This document shows positions 8,016 through 16,136 of a DNA stretch of 64,000 nt, one piece after another; position 1 is the first letter of the stretch, and each line of letters starts with the position of its first letter. A program made the position numbers and the translations under genes. This stretch comes from Halioglobus sp. (GTDB lineage: Bacteria; Pseudomonadota; Gammaproteobacteria; Pseudomonadales; Halieaceae): contig JAGRIE010000020.1 of assembly GCA_020443425.1 (NCBI GenBank), positions 1 through 64,000 on the forward strand, in the 5' to 3' direction. Under the pieces are notes generated by a model. That model did not search any database. It had not been told where the DNA came from and saw nothing but the letters and a program-made list of their open reading frames with translations.

Positions 8016-9437
8016 TCAGGCGCTGCTGCCCTGCTGGCCGGCGAGCTGTGACATGACTTTTTCGTGATCGGCGCGACTGAGGTGCAGGCGGGTGAAGAAG
8101 AAAAAAGCCACCATCGCCAGCACCGTTATCGTGAGCAGTGTGAACCAGCCCAGCGACTGCAACACCGCCTGGCTGACGGCACCCGGTTCAGCGCCCGGCG
8201 CAATCCCCGACAGGTCGATCACAATACCGGCCAGCAGCGAACCGGCGCCGCTGGTGGCCTTGCCGACAAACGAGCCGGCCGCAAACATCACGCCCTCCTG
8301 CCGCCTGCCGGTTGCCAACTGCTGCTCATCCAGTATGTCCGCCCACAGCGACACACTCAGCGCCTGCAGTGACACAATCAACAGCACCGCGACGCCGACA
8401 TTGGCCAGCTGCATCGGGTAGATCAGCGGGTGACCGTTCTCCGGCAGCCAACCGAACAGCCGCGCGCCGAGAAACCACAGCATATTGAGCGCGAGGCCGA
8501 GGCTGACGGCGGCCAACAGCGTCGGCTTGTCAAAGCGCCGGCCCAACCGGCTGAGCACTGCAAACGCCAGCAGCGTGCCGAGCGCGGTGGGCACGATAAA
8601 CCCGGCCAGCTGCTCGGTACTGAACTCCCAGAAGTAGGTGCCGAGGTACAGGCCCAGTGTGGTGTAGACTCCCGCGCACATACCAAAGGCCAGGGTCGCT
8701 CCCATGGACGTCCGGAAATTGCGGTTGCGGAAAATCAGCTTCAGGTCGCCCAGTGGCTGCGTCCAGTTGAAGACAAGCCCCTCTGCAGCCTGCGGCAGCC
8801 GGGGTATGGCGGAGCGCGTCCCCACCACACACACCAGCGTGGTTGCGCCCGCCACCAGCGCCGACAGCACGCCGTACTGCCAGTAGTTCTCCGCCACCAG
8901 GCGCCCGTCGACCCCGTCCTGTTCAGGGAAGAACACTGTGAACGCAATCGCCGGCAGCAACATGCCGGCCAGCCAGCCCATGGTCACCCGCGCCTTGGCA
9001 ATCACCGTGCGCTCGTCGTAGTCGGTCGACAGCTCGGCGCCCATCGCGGAGAAGGGGATGTAGTACAGGGTCAGGAAGGTGCGCAGCAGCACGGAGACGG
9101 CCAGCAACCAGGCGAACATCCCCCACTCACCGAGACCGCCGGGTGGCGCAAACAGCGCCAGGAATAACAGCGCCGTGGGAACCCCCCCCGCCACCAGCAG
9201 CGGATGGCGCCGGCCCCAACGCGTGCGCAGGCTATCGGACCAACTGCCCACAATGGGGTCAGAGACAGCGTCCCAGGTCAGCGCAATAAACATGGCGAGG
9301 CCCGCCAGCGTGCCGCTGAGCCCCTGCACCTGCGTGTAATAGAACACCACGAAATTGACGTAGGCCGCGTCCTTGACGGAGAACGGCATATTGCCGATTG
9401 CGTAGGTCCATTTTTCGGTGGCGGTCAGCCGCTGCAT
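8016..9437 (-). CDS. GPH-family (glycoside-pentoside-hexuronide:cation) sugar symporter
   Basis: A 473-residue membrane protein with about 12 helices. The N-terminal signature of the GPH group is clear: LTATEKWTYAIGNMPF, then FVVFYYTQVQGL, then ALTWDAVSDPIVGSWSD with the cytoplasmic loop RTRWGRRHPLL (the D...P..G...D and R-x-G-R-R-x-P pattern). The loop after helix 4 contains YYIPFSAMGAELS. Such proteins import sugars or glycosides with Na+ or H+. A GH29 fucosidase lies 2 kb away, but on the other strand and separated by other genes, so a link is only speculative. The ATG at 9437 follows an acceptable purine-rich site. Confidence 0.85.
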   Translation of the reverse strand: MQRLTATEKWTYAIGNMPFSVKDAAYVNFVVFYYTQVQGLSGTLAGLAMFIALTWDAVSDPIVGSWSDSLRTRWGRRHPLLVAGGVPTALLFLALFAPPGGLGEWGMFAWLLAVSVLLRTFLTLYYIPFSAMGAELSTDYDERTVIAKARVTMGWLAGMLLPAIAFTVFFPEQDGVDGRLVAENYWQYGVLSALVAGATTLVCVVGTRSAIPRLPQAAEGLVFNWTQPLGDLKLIFRNRNFRTSMGATLAFGMCAGVYTTLGLYLGTYFWEFSTEQLAGFIVPTALGTLLAFAVLSRLGRRFDKPTLLAAVSLGLALNMLWFLGARLFGWLPENGHPLIYPMQLANVGVAVLLIVSLQALSVSLWADILDEQQLATGRRQEGVMFAAGSFVGKATSGAGSLLAGIVIDLSGIAPGAEPGAVSQAVLQSLGWFTLLTITVLAMVAFFFFTRLHLSRADHEKVMSQLAGQQGSSA

Positions 9438-9476
9438 GGGGGAATTACTCTTTGTGGTGACTGTCTGGCGTCACCT

Positions 9477-9668
9477 TCACGCGAAGTGACGTGTCAACCA
9501 GGCGCCGAGAAGCTTGTTAAAAGTAGTCGCTTGCTCCCGCTGCACCCAGTGCCCGGCCTTTTCTATCAGATGCATCTCCAGATTGCTACAGCGCCCGGGC
9601 ATATCGGCGGCGAACTCAAGGCGCAGAGCCGGGTCGCGATTCGCCGTCAGCAGCGCGGCCCTGTAGTA
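9477..9668 (-). pseudogene. C-terminal remnant of an alpha/beta-hydrolase (epoxide hydrolase-like)
   Basis: The minus strand encodes 63 residues without a proper start codon, ending at the TGA at 9479-9477. The segment reads like the last strand-helix part of an alpha/beta hydrolase: ALLTANRDPALR (strand plus the acidic position), then EKAGHWVQRE, where the His would be the catalytic histidine, then a final helix FNKLLGAWLTRHF. The frame is closed upstream by a TAA at 9671-9669, and no nucleophile-elbow (GxSxG) segment is found before it. The bulk of the gene is therefore missing. It sits between a GPH transporter and a TetR gene. The match to the fold is by eye. Confidence 0.62.
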
Positions 9669-9769
9669 TTATTCTCACCGTACAGACGGGCCGGCACTGT
9701 TCGCACAGCGGTTTCACACGCGTGCCCGCACACACAGCCGGTTGCTCCGGTCCAGTTTGTCCAATAGTA

Positions 9770-9781
9770 TGACAAGTGTCA
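9770..9781. promoter_or_regulatory. Candidate TetR operator upstream of the tetR gene
   Basis: TGACAAGTGTCA has perfect arms TGACA and TGTCA separated by two bases, and is followed by AATTT. It lies 80 bases before the TetR start codon. The same element, with the same AATT flank, occurs upstream of the fatty-acid hydroxylase (10529-10540) and, with one damaged arm, the Coq4-like gene (14247-14258). Autoregulation by the adjacent TetR protein is the simplest reading. Confidence 0.5.
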
Positions 9782-9860
9782 ATTTATCGTGGCGCCGGAG
9801 CGGGCAACTGCGTCCAGCCCCCTGCAGCGCCACCCACTGCTTACAAGAGAATGAGTACTT

Positions 9861-10496
9861 ATGGCTACCCGAGCGAGAGGCCGACCGGCACAGAGCGCGA
9901 TCTCCGATACCGACCTGCTGGATGCCGTGCTGCAGGCCTTCGGCGAAAACGGCTATGAGGGCACCTCGATACGGGAAATCGCGCGCCGGCTGGAAGTCAG
10001 CCACAACCTGATCCCGCAGCGCTTCGGCTCCAAAGAGAACCTCTGGTACGCCGCGATCGACCACGGCTTCGGCCGCATCCGCCGCGACCTCCGGCGCGAG
10101 GCCGAGACCATGGGCAGTGACGAGCTGGAGATCATGCGCGGCCTCGTCGCCAGTTTTATCGAGATCAACGCCCTGCACCCCTCGGTGCTGCAGATCATCA
10201 ACCAGGAGGCCAGCCAGCCGGGACCGCGACTGGACTACCTGTTCGACACCTACATCAAGCCGATCCGGGATTTCGGTGAAGCCTGGCTCACACAACTGGC
10301 CGAGCAGGGGCGTATCAAGCCGGTTTCGGTGACCCTGTTCTACTTCCTGATGACCCACGGCGCCGGCGGGGTGTTCGCGCTGCCCGCACTCACGCGGCGA
10401 CTGGCCAAGGGCGCCAGGGGCAAGAACATCGTGTCGATACAGGAGCAGGCACAGAGTGCAGTGAATGTGCTGTTCGACGGGCTGTTGCCGCGCTAG
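9861..10496 (+). CDS. TetR/AcrR-family transcriptional regulator
   Basis: A 211-residue regulator. Residues about 15-65 form the TetR DNA-binding domain: LLDAVLQAFGENGYEGTSI, then IREIARRLEVS and the recognition helix segment HNLIPQRFGSKENLW. The remaining residues form an all-helical ligand-binding domain (MRGLVASFIEINALHPSVLQI; LFYFLMTHGAGGVFALP). The ligand is unknown. The downstream membrane hydroxylase begins about 140 bases later, behind a perfect palindrome resembling the element upstream of this gene, so a self-regulated local regulon is likely. ATG 9861 has AAGAGAATG upstream as a weak ribosome binding site. Confidence 0.9.
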   Translation: MATRARGRPAQSAISDTDLLDAVLQAFGENGYEGTSIREIARRLEVSHNLIPQRFGSKENLWYAAIDHGFGRIRRDLRREAETMGSDELEIMRGLVASFIEINALHPSVLQIINQEASQPGPRLDYLFDTYIKPIRDFGEAWLTQLAEQGRIKPVSVTLFYFLMTHGAGGVFALPALTRRLAKGARGKNIVSIQEQAQSAVNVLFDGLLPR

Positions 10497-10528
10497 CGCG
10501 AGGCGAAGGGTCCCGGATGGCACCAAAT

Positions 10529-10540
10529 TGACAGCTGTCA
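10529..10540. promoter_or_regulatory. Palindromic operator overlapping a -35 box, upstream of the fatty-acid hydroxylase gene
   Basis: TGACAGCTGTCA is a perfect 12-base palindrome. Its first half overlaps TTGACA (10528-10533), a consensus -35 hexamer, with a possible weak -10, CAAACT, 17 bases later (10551-10556). A repressor bound here would block RNA polymerase. The element matches the one upstream of tetR (9770-9781) in both arms. Confidence 0.55.
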
Positions 10541-10636
10541 CTCAATAATTCAAACTGTACCCGGCACGGCGGCTGCGCGACGGAAATGCTATAAGAAATG
10601 TGCAGCCGGACACTGGGCAACGGGAGAGTAGCCGCA

Positions 10637-11590
10637 ATGACTTCTGAGCAGGCAAGGCCGCGCGCGCCGCTGGCGTTCCAGTGGGGCATTTTTCCGCTGG
10701 TGATGGGCTCCGGGATACTGGTGTCCTGGTGGCTGATGCGGGAGGGCATGGAGCCGGCACTGGCCATCCTCGGGCCCCAGTTTGCCGCCTTCATCATCGT
10801 GGCGGTATTCGAACACATCTACCCCTACCACCGCAGCTGGAACGAGAGTCACGCGGATGTCAGTGTGGATGCGCGCCATGCTATTGGCATCGGCCTGCTG
10901 ATTGCCGTTATCACACCGGTGGCCGTCACCATCGGCGTGGCGGTGGGAGGCTGGTTGTCGGACAGGTTCGGCATCGGGCTGTGGCCGACCGAGTGGCCGC
11001 TGGTAGCGCAGATTGTGCTGGTACTGGTGCTCGGCGAGCTGCCGGGTTACTGGATTCATCGCTGGGAACACGAGTGGGAGGGACTGTGGCGGTTCCACGC
11101 CGTGCACCACAGTGCACCGCGGCTGTACTGGCTGAATGCCGGGCGTTTCCACCCCGTGGATTCGCTGATGACATTTGCCCCGTCCTACCTGCTGCTGGTG
11201 ATCATGGGCAGCGGCGAGGAAATGCTGGCCTACTTCGGCGTAATTACCGCCATTCACGGCATTTTCCAGCACGCCAATATCCAGCTGCGCCTCGGTCCGC
11301 TGAACTGGTTTTTCAGTATGGCGGAACTGCACCGCTGGCATCACTCAAAAACACTGCATGAAGCGAATCACAACTACGGCCAGACTGTCAGCGTGTGGGA
11401 CTGGGTGTTCGGCACGCGCTATCTGCCCAAGGACCGGGAGCCACCGGAAGAGATCGGCATCTCCGGCCTCCCGGCCTTCCCGATGACATGGTGGGCACAG
11501 ATCCTGTCGCCCTTCCGCTGGCAGAAGATCAAGCGCGCCAGCGCTGCGCAGGCCGTGGGTCAGGACACTGCGCTGCACGGCATGCAATAA
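10637..11590 (+). CDS. Fatty acid hydroxylase / sterol desaturase superfamily membrane di-iron protein
   Basis: A 317-residue integral membrane protein with about four or five hydrophobic helices and the three histidine clusters of the superfamily: HRWEH, HAVHH and HRWHH, with another conserved His in NAGRFHPVD. These bind a di-iron centre that hydroxylates or desaturates lipids using O2. The ATG at 10637 is preferred to the in-frame start at 10598 because CGGGAGAG lies directly before it and the earlier 13 residues are hydrophilic. The upstream region contains a TetR-type palindrome. The lipid substrate is unknown; the neighbouring Coq4-like gene carries a related upstream element. Confidence 0.87.
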   Translation: MTSEQARPRAPLAFQWGIFPLVMGSGILVSWWLMREGMEPALAILGPQFAAFIIVAVFEHIYPYHRSWNESHADVSVDARHAIGIGLLIAVITPVAVTIGVAVGGWLSDRFGIGLWPTEWPLVAQIVLVLVLGELPGYWIHRWEHEWEGLWRFHAVHHSAPRLYWLNAGRFHPVDSLMTFAPSYLLLVIMGSGEEMLAYFGVITAIHGIFQHANIQLRLGPLNWFFSMAELHRWHHSKTLHEANHNYGQTVSVWDWVFGTRYLPKDREPPEEIGISGLPAFPMTWWAQILSPFRWQKIKRASAAQAVGQDTALHGMQ

Positions 11591-11633
11591 GGCACCACCC
11601 CTACCAGCCCTTTACAATAACAAGGAATCCCGC

Positions 11634-13139
11634 ATGAAAGTCCGCTCCCGTATCCCTCTGGTGCACCGCCTGGCAGCGGTGGCGCTGCTCGCGCTGGCGA
11701 CGGCCTGCTCGGAGCCTGTCTCCGAGGAAACGCTGGCGCGTTCACGCGCGATGCCGCCGTGGTTTGAAGACGCCAAGCTGGGTATTTTCATTCACTGGGG
11801 GCCGGCCTCCGTGCCCGCTTTCGCCTACGGCCCACCGCTGCAGCCGGGCGAGCTGGCGGAGGTCATGTTCGGTGATTCCCCGCGCAAGGAATTGCCCTAT
11901 GCGGAATGGTATCTCAATGCGATGAACTACCCGGATACCGAGACCGCGCGCCACCACGCCGCTACCTATGGCGATGCGCCCTACACTGATTTCGGCAAGA
12001 TCTACGAGCAGCGTGTCAACGCGAACTGGGACCCGGACGCCTGGGCCGAGATGTTTGCCCAGGCGGGCGCCCGATATGTGGTACTGGTCACCAAGCACCA
12101 CGACGGTTACACACTGTGGCCCAGTGATGTCACCAACCCCAACCGCGACGGCTGGGGCTCGCGCCGGGACATGGTCGGCGACCTGGCCGCCGCAGTGCGC
12201 GCCCGCGGCATGCGGTTCGGCACCTACTATTCCACCGGCCTCGACTGGAGCTTTGACATGTACACCGACGGCGACCGCATCCAGGACATCCTGCGCAGCG
12301 CCCCGTCGAGCCAGGCCTATGCCGATTACGTGTACGACCAGATGGTGGAACTGATCGACCGCTACCACCCCGATGTGCTGTGGGCCGATATCGGCTACCC
12401 CTCGAAAGGACGCCAGGGTGAACTGTTCGAATACTATTTTGCCGAGGTGCCGGACGGTGTCGTGAATGACCGCTGGGGCGGGGTGGATGTGCTGGGACAG
12501 ATCGCCGCTATCCCCGGCGCCACCTGGGTGATGAAAAAGCTGGGGCAGATGATGGTGGCCGACCCTGCCGATGCACTGGTGGACGACCCGGCCCGCCCCG
12601 GATTCAAGACCGCCGAGTACGACAGCTTCCCGGACATCCCCCCGTTCAAGTGGGAGGCGACCCGCGGGCTGGGCGGTTCGTTCGCGTTCAACACGCAGGA
12701 GACCGCGGACGATATGCTCAGTGGCGCCGAGCTGGTGGACTTTGTCGTGGACACCGTGTCAAAAAACGGCAATGTGCTGATCAACGTGGGCCCGGACAGC
12801 CACGGCCATATCCCGCAGATACAGCAGGCGCCGCTGCGCGAACTGGGAGACTGGATGGCGGTGAACAGCGAGGCGATCTACGGCACCCGCCCCTGGCAGC
12901 GCTTCGGCAATGAACACGGCCGGGCGCTGCGCTATACGCTGTCGGACGACGCGCTGTATGCGATCGTCCTCGGCGATACGGCCCGCAGCTTCACCATCGA
13001 ATCACCGGACATAGACTGGCAGGGCATTGATGTGCTGGGCGCCGAGGTGATCCGCACAGAGCAGGCGGACGGCATGCTCACCCTGCACGTCGACAGGGCG
13101 CTGCCGGGACCCGCAGTGGTGGTGCGCTACACGCTGTAA
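11634..13139 (+). CDS. Alpha-L-fucosidase (GH29), predicted lipoprotein
   Basis: A 501-residue glycoside hydrolase. An N-terminal signal peptide ends in ALATAC with Cys25 as lipidation site, so the enzyme is exported and membrane-anchored. GH29 landmarks are PPWFEDAKLGIFIHWGPASVP near residues 41-61 (HWG motif), VLVTKHHDGYTLW near 150-162, RGMRFGTYYSTGLDW near 191-205 and DVLWADIGYP, in which Asp252 is the expected catalytic nucleophile. The C-terminal 90 residues form the usual beta-sandwich (VLINVGPDSHGHIP precedes it). It would release alpha-L-fucose from glycans such as algal fucose-containing polysaccharides. RBS AAGGAA precedes the ATG. It follows the hydroxylase by 43 bases and may be co-transcribed. 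Confidence 0.9.
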   Translation: MKVRSRIPLVHRLAAVALLALATACSEPVSEETLARSRAMPPWFEDAKLGIFIHWGPASVPAFAYGPPLQPGELAEVMFGDSPRKELPYAEWYLNAMNYPDTETARHHAATYGDAPYTDFGKIYEQRVNANWDPDAWAEMFAQAGARYVVLVTKHHDGYTLWPSDVTNPNRDGWGSRRDMVGDLAAAVRARGMRFGTYYSTGLDWSFDMYTDGDRIQDILRSAPSSQAYADYVYDQMVELIDRYHPDVLWADIGYPSKGRQGELFEYYFAEVPDGVVNDRWGGVDVLGQIAAIPGATWVMKKLGQMMVADPADALVDDPARPGFKTAEYDSFPDIPPFKWEATRGLGGSFAFNTQETADDMLSGAELVDFVVDTVSKNGNVLINVGPDSHGHIPQIQQAPLRELGDWMAVNSEAIYGTRPWQRFGNEHGRALRYTLSDDALYAIVLGDTARSFTIESPDIDWQGIDVLGAEVIRTEQADGMLTLHVDRALPGPAVVVRYTL

Positions 13140-13168
13140 CACATCCCGCCTTGGGTTCGGCCGGGGGC

Positions 13169-14197
13169 TTACCGGGTGGCCAGCTTCAGCCGACCCTGGC
13201 GCAACTGCAGGTTGTAGCGCAGCAATTGAAAGCCCAGCAGCACCTTCTTGAGAAAGGACGCGTTTTCAACCGACTCCAGCAGGTCAGGCGGAAACACGCT
13301 CTTGTACGTGGGAATACCGTATTTGCTGCGAATATCTTCCAGTGAGGTATTCCACTCCTGCTCCCACTCGATCGCCATCATGTACGGGGTGGCCCTGCCG
13401 TGCTGCCATGCCTCAGTGACAATCTGCATGATCACGGTGAAGGCCTTCGGCTCCTTGGTGGTGGCCATCGCCATACCTGCCGCCAGGAACATCGCCGAGT
13501 AATTGTGGCCGAACTGGGCCAGCTGGAACGCGGAGATCGCGATCTCGTTCGACGAGTGCGTGGTGTAGCCGGCCGCCAGGTGCCAGACATCGTGCATCTG
13601 CAGGATGCGGGCATTCAGGTAGTGCAGCGCGTGCGGTTTGGCGCTGAGCGCGATGGCTTCACGGTCCAGCACTTCCGGGTCGTAGCCGTTTTCCACAATC
13701 ATATTGTAGAGCGACCGGCCCAGGCTGTTTTCCGGGCAACTCGCCAGTGCGGGAATATCGGTGTGGCCGGGTATCGGGCTGGTCAGTGCAATCGCCGCAC
13801 CCGGGTGCTGGCGGGCGTGATGCTCTGCGATGGCCTCGAAGTCGGCATGTACCTCGGAATCCAGGGCCGCCACTGCCACCGTGATGGTCAGCGCATCGTA
13901 CCCCTCGGGCGGCCCCTGCACCACCTCCCAGTATTTCTTCCAGAAGCGCTGTTCCAGCGGCGCTTCAGGCAGGCCTGTGGGCACCTCCGGGGTGGGACCT
14001 GCGCCCAGCCACGCCGATGCGATATTGTCATAAACAGCTTCCGTGGCACCGGGGCAGGAGTAGGCGACCCATGCCATCACACCTGTCAGCAGGATCTGCC
14101 CGGAGGCGTCACCGCGCTTGGCTGCCGCCACGGCCTCGCGGATGGTGCCGGCGTCGGTGTGTTTCGCGGCCTGCTCTATACGTTCACGCATATTCAC
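13169..14197 (-). CDS. Coq4-like protein (ubiquinone biosynthesis COQ4 homologue family)
   Basis: A cytoplasmic protein of about 342 residues. The key motif HDVWH followed by eleven residues and Glu (HDxxH-x11-E) is the zinc-binding signature of the Coq4 family, which in eukaryotes organises coenzyme Q biosynthesis. Around it, LGRSLYNMIVENGYDPEVL and SAFQLAQFGHNYSAMF fit the helical fold. The GTG at 14197 sits seven bases after GAGGAG and is preferred; an ATG at 14191 or a TTG at 14218 are alternatives. At 342 residues it is longer than typical Coq4 (about 230), with an extra N-terminal helical region. It may serve a quinone or a lipid pathway rather than ubiquinone. A degenerate TetR-type element lies about 50 bases upstream. 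Confidence 0.68.
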   Translation of the reverse strand: MNMRERIEQAAKHTDAGTIREAVAAAKRGDASGQILLTGVMAWVAYSCPGATEAVYDNIASAWLGAGPTPEVPTGLPEAPLEQRFWKKYWEVVQGPPEGYDALTITVAVAALDSEVHADFEAIAEHHARQHPGAAIALTSPIPGHTDIPALASCPENSLGRSLYNMIVENGYDPEVLDREAIALSAKPHALHYLNARILQMHDVWHLAAGYTTHSSNEIAISAFQLAQFGHNYSAMFLAAGMAMATTKEPKAFTVIMQIVTEAWQHGRATPYMMAIEWEQEWNTSLEDIRSKYGIPTYKSVFPPDLLESVENASFLKKVLLGFQLLRYNLQLRQGRLKLATR

Positions 14198-14246
14198 AAT
14201 CAGTCTCCTCACTGGCAAGGCAGTGTGCTGCAGCTTCCGCCAATAT

Positions 14247-14258
14247 GTACAGCTGTCA
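14247..14258. promoter_or_regulatory. Degenerate copy of the TetR-type operator upstream of the Coq4-like gene
   Basis: GTACAGCTGTCA matches 10 of 12 positions of the perfect palindrome at 10529-10540, and the flanking AATT is shared. In the orientation of the Coq4-like gene it reads AATTGACAGCTGT, exactly as in front of the hydroxylase gene, again overlapping a TTGACA hexamer. Binding by the TetR protein is inference. Confidence 0.42.
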
Positions 14259-14305
14259 ATTATACAGCCTCAGCGCGCCAGCGCCAGTGCCTCCGGAGGC
14301 CGAAT

Positions 14306-16072
14306 TCAATCGGGATTGGTCACCGTAATCACTGCACTGGAACTGGTGCTGGAACTGGAACTGGAACTGGAACTGGAACTGGTGCTGGTGCTGGTGCTGG
14401 TGACAATAGCGACACTGGATTTGCTGGCATAAGCGGTGGTGCTGAACGACAGCGTGTAACTGCTGCCGACCCAACCGGTCGACGGTAAACTGCCCCACAG
14501 AATGATACGCACCGCGGGGCGGGGGTTTTCGGTGAACGCAGACCACCATCCGTCGGCGGTGGGGTGATAGGTTGTACTCACGATACGCTCAGGCGTCCCG
14601 TCTCCGTCCCTGTCTTCATCACGCCGTATTTCGTAGCCGTCTGCATCACGAACATACGTGTAGATGTAGTCAGGCGAGCCATCGCCGTCGCGGTCGTGGC
14701 TGTGCTGCAGCAGATTGCCGGCATCGTCATAGGCCCGGATAATAATGGTATCCGCTGCGCCATCGGCATTCTTGTCCTCCTCAAGGCGGGTCTGGTTGCC
14801 ATTCGCGTCGTACCAGTAGGTGGCGATTCTGTCGGCGGCGCCATCAGCGTCAGTATCGGATTCATGCGACACCACATTGCCGTTTTCATCAATGGTCCTT
14901 ATGTCGATCACATCCGTCGTGCCATCACCACCGCCGTCTGTCTCTATGCGAAACTGATTGCCGTCCGTGTAGTTGGCAAAGGTTGTGACGGTATCCGCAA
15001 CGCCATCACCGTCGACATCCATTTCCCTTCGAATCAGGTTGCCCAGCGCATCGTAGTCGCTGTCCACTCTCTGGTCCGGCGTCCCATCCGCGTCGGAGTC
15101 AGTCGCGGACCCGACCAGCTGCCGGCTGGCGTTAAAAAAGTATGTGTAGGCGTAGTCCGCGACGCCATCGCCATCATCGTCGAGCTCGTAACCATCCATA
15201 TAGCCGTCGGCGTCGTGATGGTAACTGAGGATATAATCCAGTTTCCCATCGGCTCCCTCGTCAAGCTCGAAGCGAACCGGGTTGCCGTTGGCATCGTAGG
15301 TATGTGTGGTGATGTCCTGTACCGCCCCTCCAACAGCGCGAAAATCTTCCTCGCGATACAATTGGCCCTGGGCATCGAATTCATACTGCGTGGCGGTATC
15401 AGCCACACCATCGGCGTCGCTGTCGACAGTGATACCACTCCTGGCCCGCAGCCGGTCATCGATACCGAGGCTGGCATACACGTGTCTCATCGCTCGCGAC
15501 TGCGCCATGACCTGCCGGTCAGCGGGCAGCAATGCACGCTCCTTGGCGTCTGCCATCACCTGTAAAACGCCCCTGTCCTGGCTGAAGACCTGCCAGGGAA
15601 CATTGAAGTTGACGCTGTCGGGCGAGAACAGCGCGGCCACATCGGGGGCGATCGCGATACCGTTGTCCGGGTCGCCGTCACTGTCCAGCGTTTGCAGGAG
15701 TGTGGCGAGGTTGATGACAGTGCGATATCCCGGCCCATTGCGTGTACTCCAGATTGCCAGCCGCAACTCGCCACCGACAACAGGTTCAGCACCCTCGACC
15801 AGATCGAACAGGCTGACCCTTGCGGCGCCACGGGCATCACCCAGCAACTGGTCGCCCAGGTAAAAACTGACCGTTTCGCCTTCGAGATACGCAAAGGTGC
15901 CACTGTCATCAGTGACGCCGGAGCGGCTCGCGGTGACGTAGCGCACGCCGGACACGGCGCTGTCGATAAACTGCCCTGTCAGTGCAGCGCCGCCGGAACT
16001 GCTGCCACCCCCACCGCAGGCACCTATCAGACTACAAAGAACCCCTGCCGTGAAAATCCTGAATTGCGACAT
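14306..16072 (-). CDS. Lipoprotein with about ten 27-residue DxDxDG / YD-like repeats and a poly-Ser tail
   Basis: A 588-residue predicted surface lipoprotein. The lipobox LIGAC is followed by a Gly/Ser linker. Residues about 30-210 form a beta-rich domain (GQFIDSAVSGVRYVT). Residues about 217-510 contain about ten repeats of 27 residues, each combining an acidic calcium-loop motif (DxDxDGxxD, as in thrombospondin type 3 and dockerin loops) with a YDANGN-type strand resembling Rhs/YD repeats. A Ser/Thr tract of 22 residues follows near the C-terminus. The ATG at 16072, preceded by AGAGG, is chosen over the GTG at 16081. Likely role: calcium-stabilised adhesin or surface scaffold; no enzyme motif is seen. 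No close family recognised. Confidence 0.72.
   Translation of the reverse strand: MSQFRIFTAGVLCSLIGACGGGGSSSGGAALTGQFIDSAVSGVRYVTASRSGVTDDSGTFAYLEGETVSFYLGDQLLGDARGAARVSLFDLVEGAEPVVGGELRLAIWSTRNGPGYRTVINLATLLQTLDSDGDPDNGIAIAPDVAALFSPDSVNFNVPWQVFSQDRGVLQVMADAKERALLPADRQVMAQSRAMRHVYASLGIDDRLRARSGITVDSDADGVADTATQYEFDAQGQLYREEDFRAVGGAVQDITTHTYDANGNPVRFELDEGADGKLDYILSYHHDADGYMDGYELDDDGDGVADYAYTYFFNASRQLVGSATDSDADGTPDQRVDSDYDALGNLIRREMDVDGDGVADTVTTFANYTDGNQFRIETDGGGDGTTDVIDIRTIDENGNVVSHESDTDADGAADRIATYWYDANGNQTRLEEDKNADGAADTIIIRAYDDAGNLLQHSHDRDGDGSPDYIYTYVRDADGYEIRRDEDRDGDGTPERIVSTTYHPTADGWWSAFTENPRPAVRIILWGSLPSTGWVGSSYTLSFSTTAYASKSSVAIVTSTSTSTSSSSSSSSSSSTSSSAVITVTNPD
14336..14401. repeat. Hexanucleotide tandem repeat (GGAACT / GGTGCT) encoding the Ser/Thr tract
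   Basis: About eleven consecutive six-base units, in blocks of GGAACT and GGTGCT on the plus strand, encode alternating Ser-Ser and Ser-Thr pairs on the minus strand. Because the unit length is a multiple of three, copy-number slippage would change tail length but keep the frame. Confidence 0.8.
14546..15424. repeat. Coding repeats of about 81 bases (27 residues), around ten copies
   Basis: Within the lipoprotein gene each unit encodes D-x-D-x-D-G-x-x-D and then an aromatic-rich strand with a YDANGN-like turn. The units are divergent at the DNA level, so this is an old duplication series rather than a recent expansion. The first unit has an insertion of about 28 residues. Confidence 0.65.
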
Positions 16073-16136
16073 AGTCAACACCTCTTAAATCCATTTAATG
16101 TGTTTGTCCGGCACGGGGCCATTGCCCCGCATCAGG

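Noticed and set aside
14336-14401. Short direct repeats as a CRISPR array
   Set aside because: The unit is six bases without spacers and lies inside a coding region.
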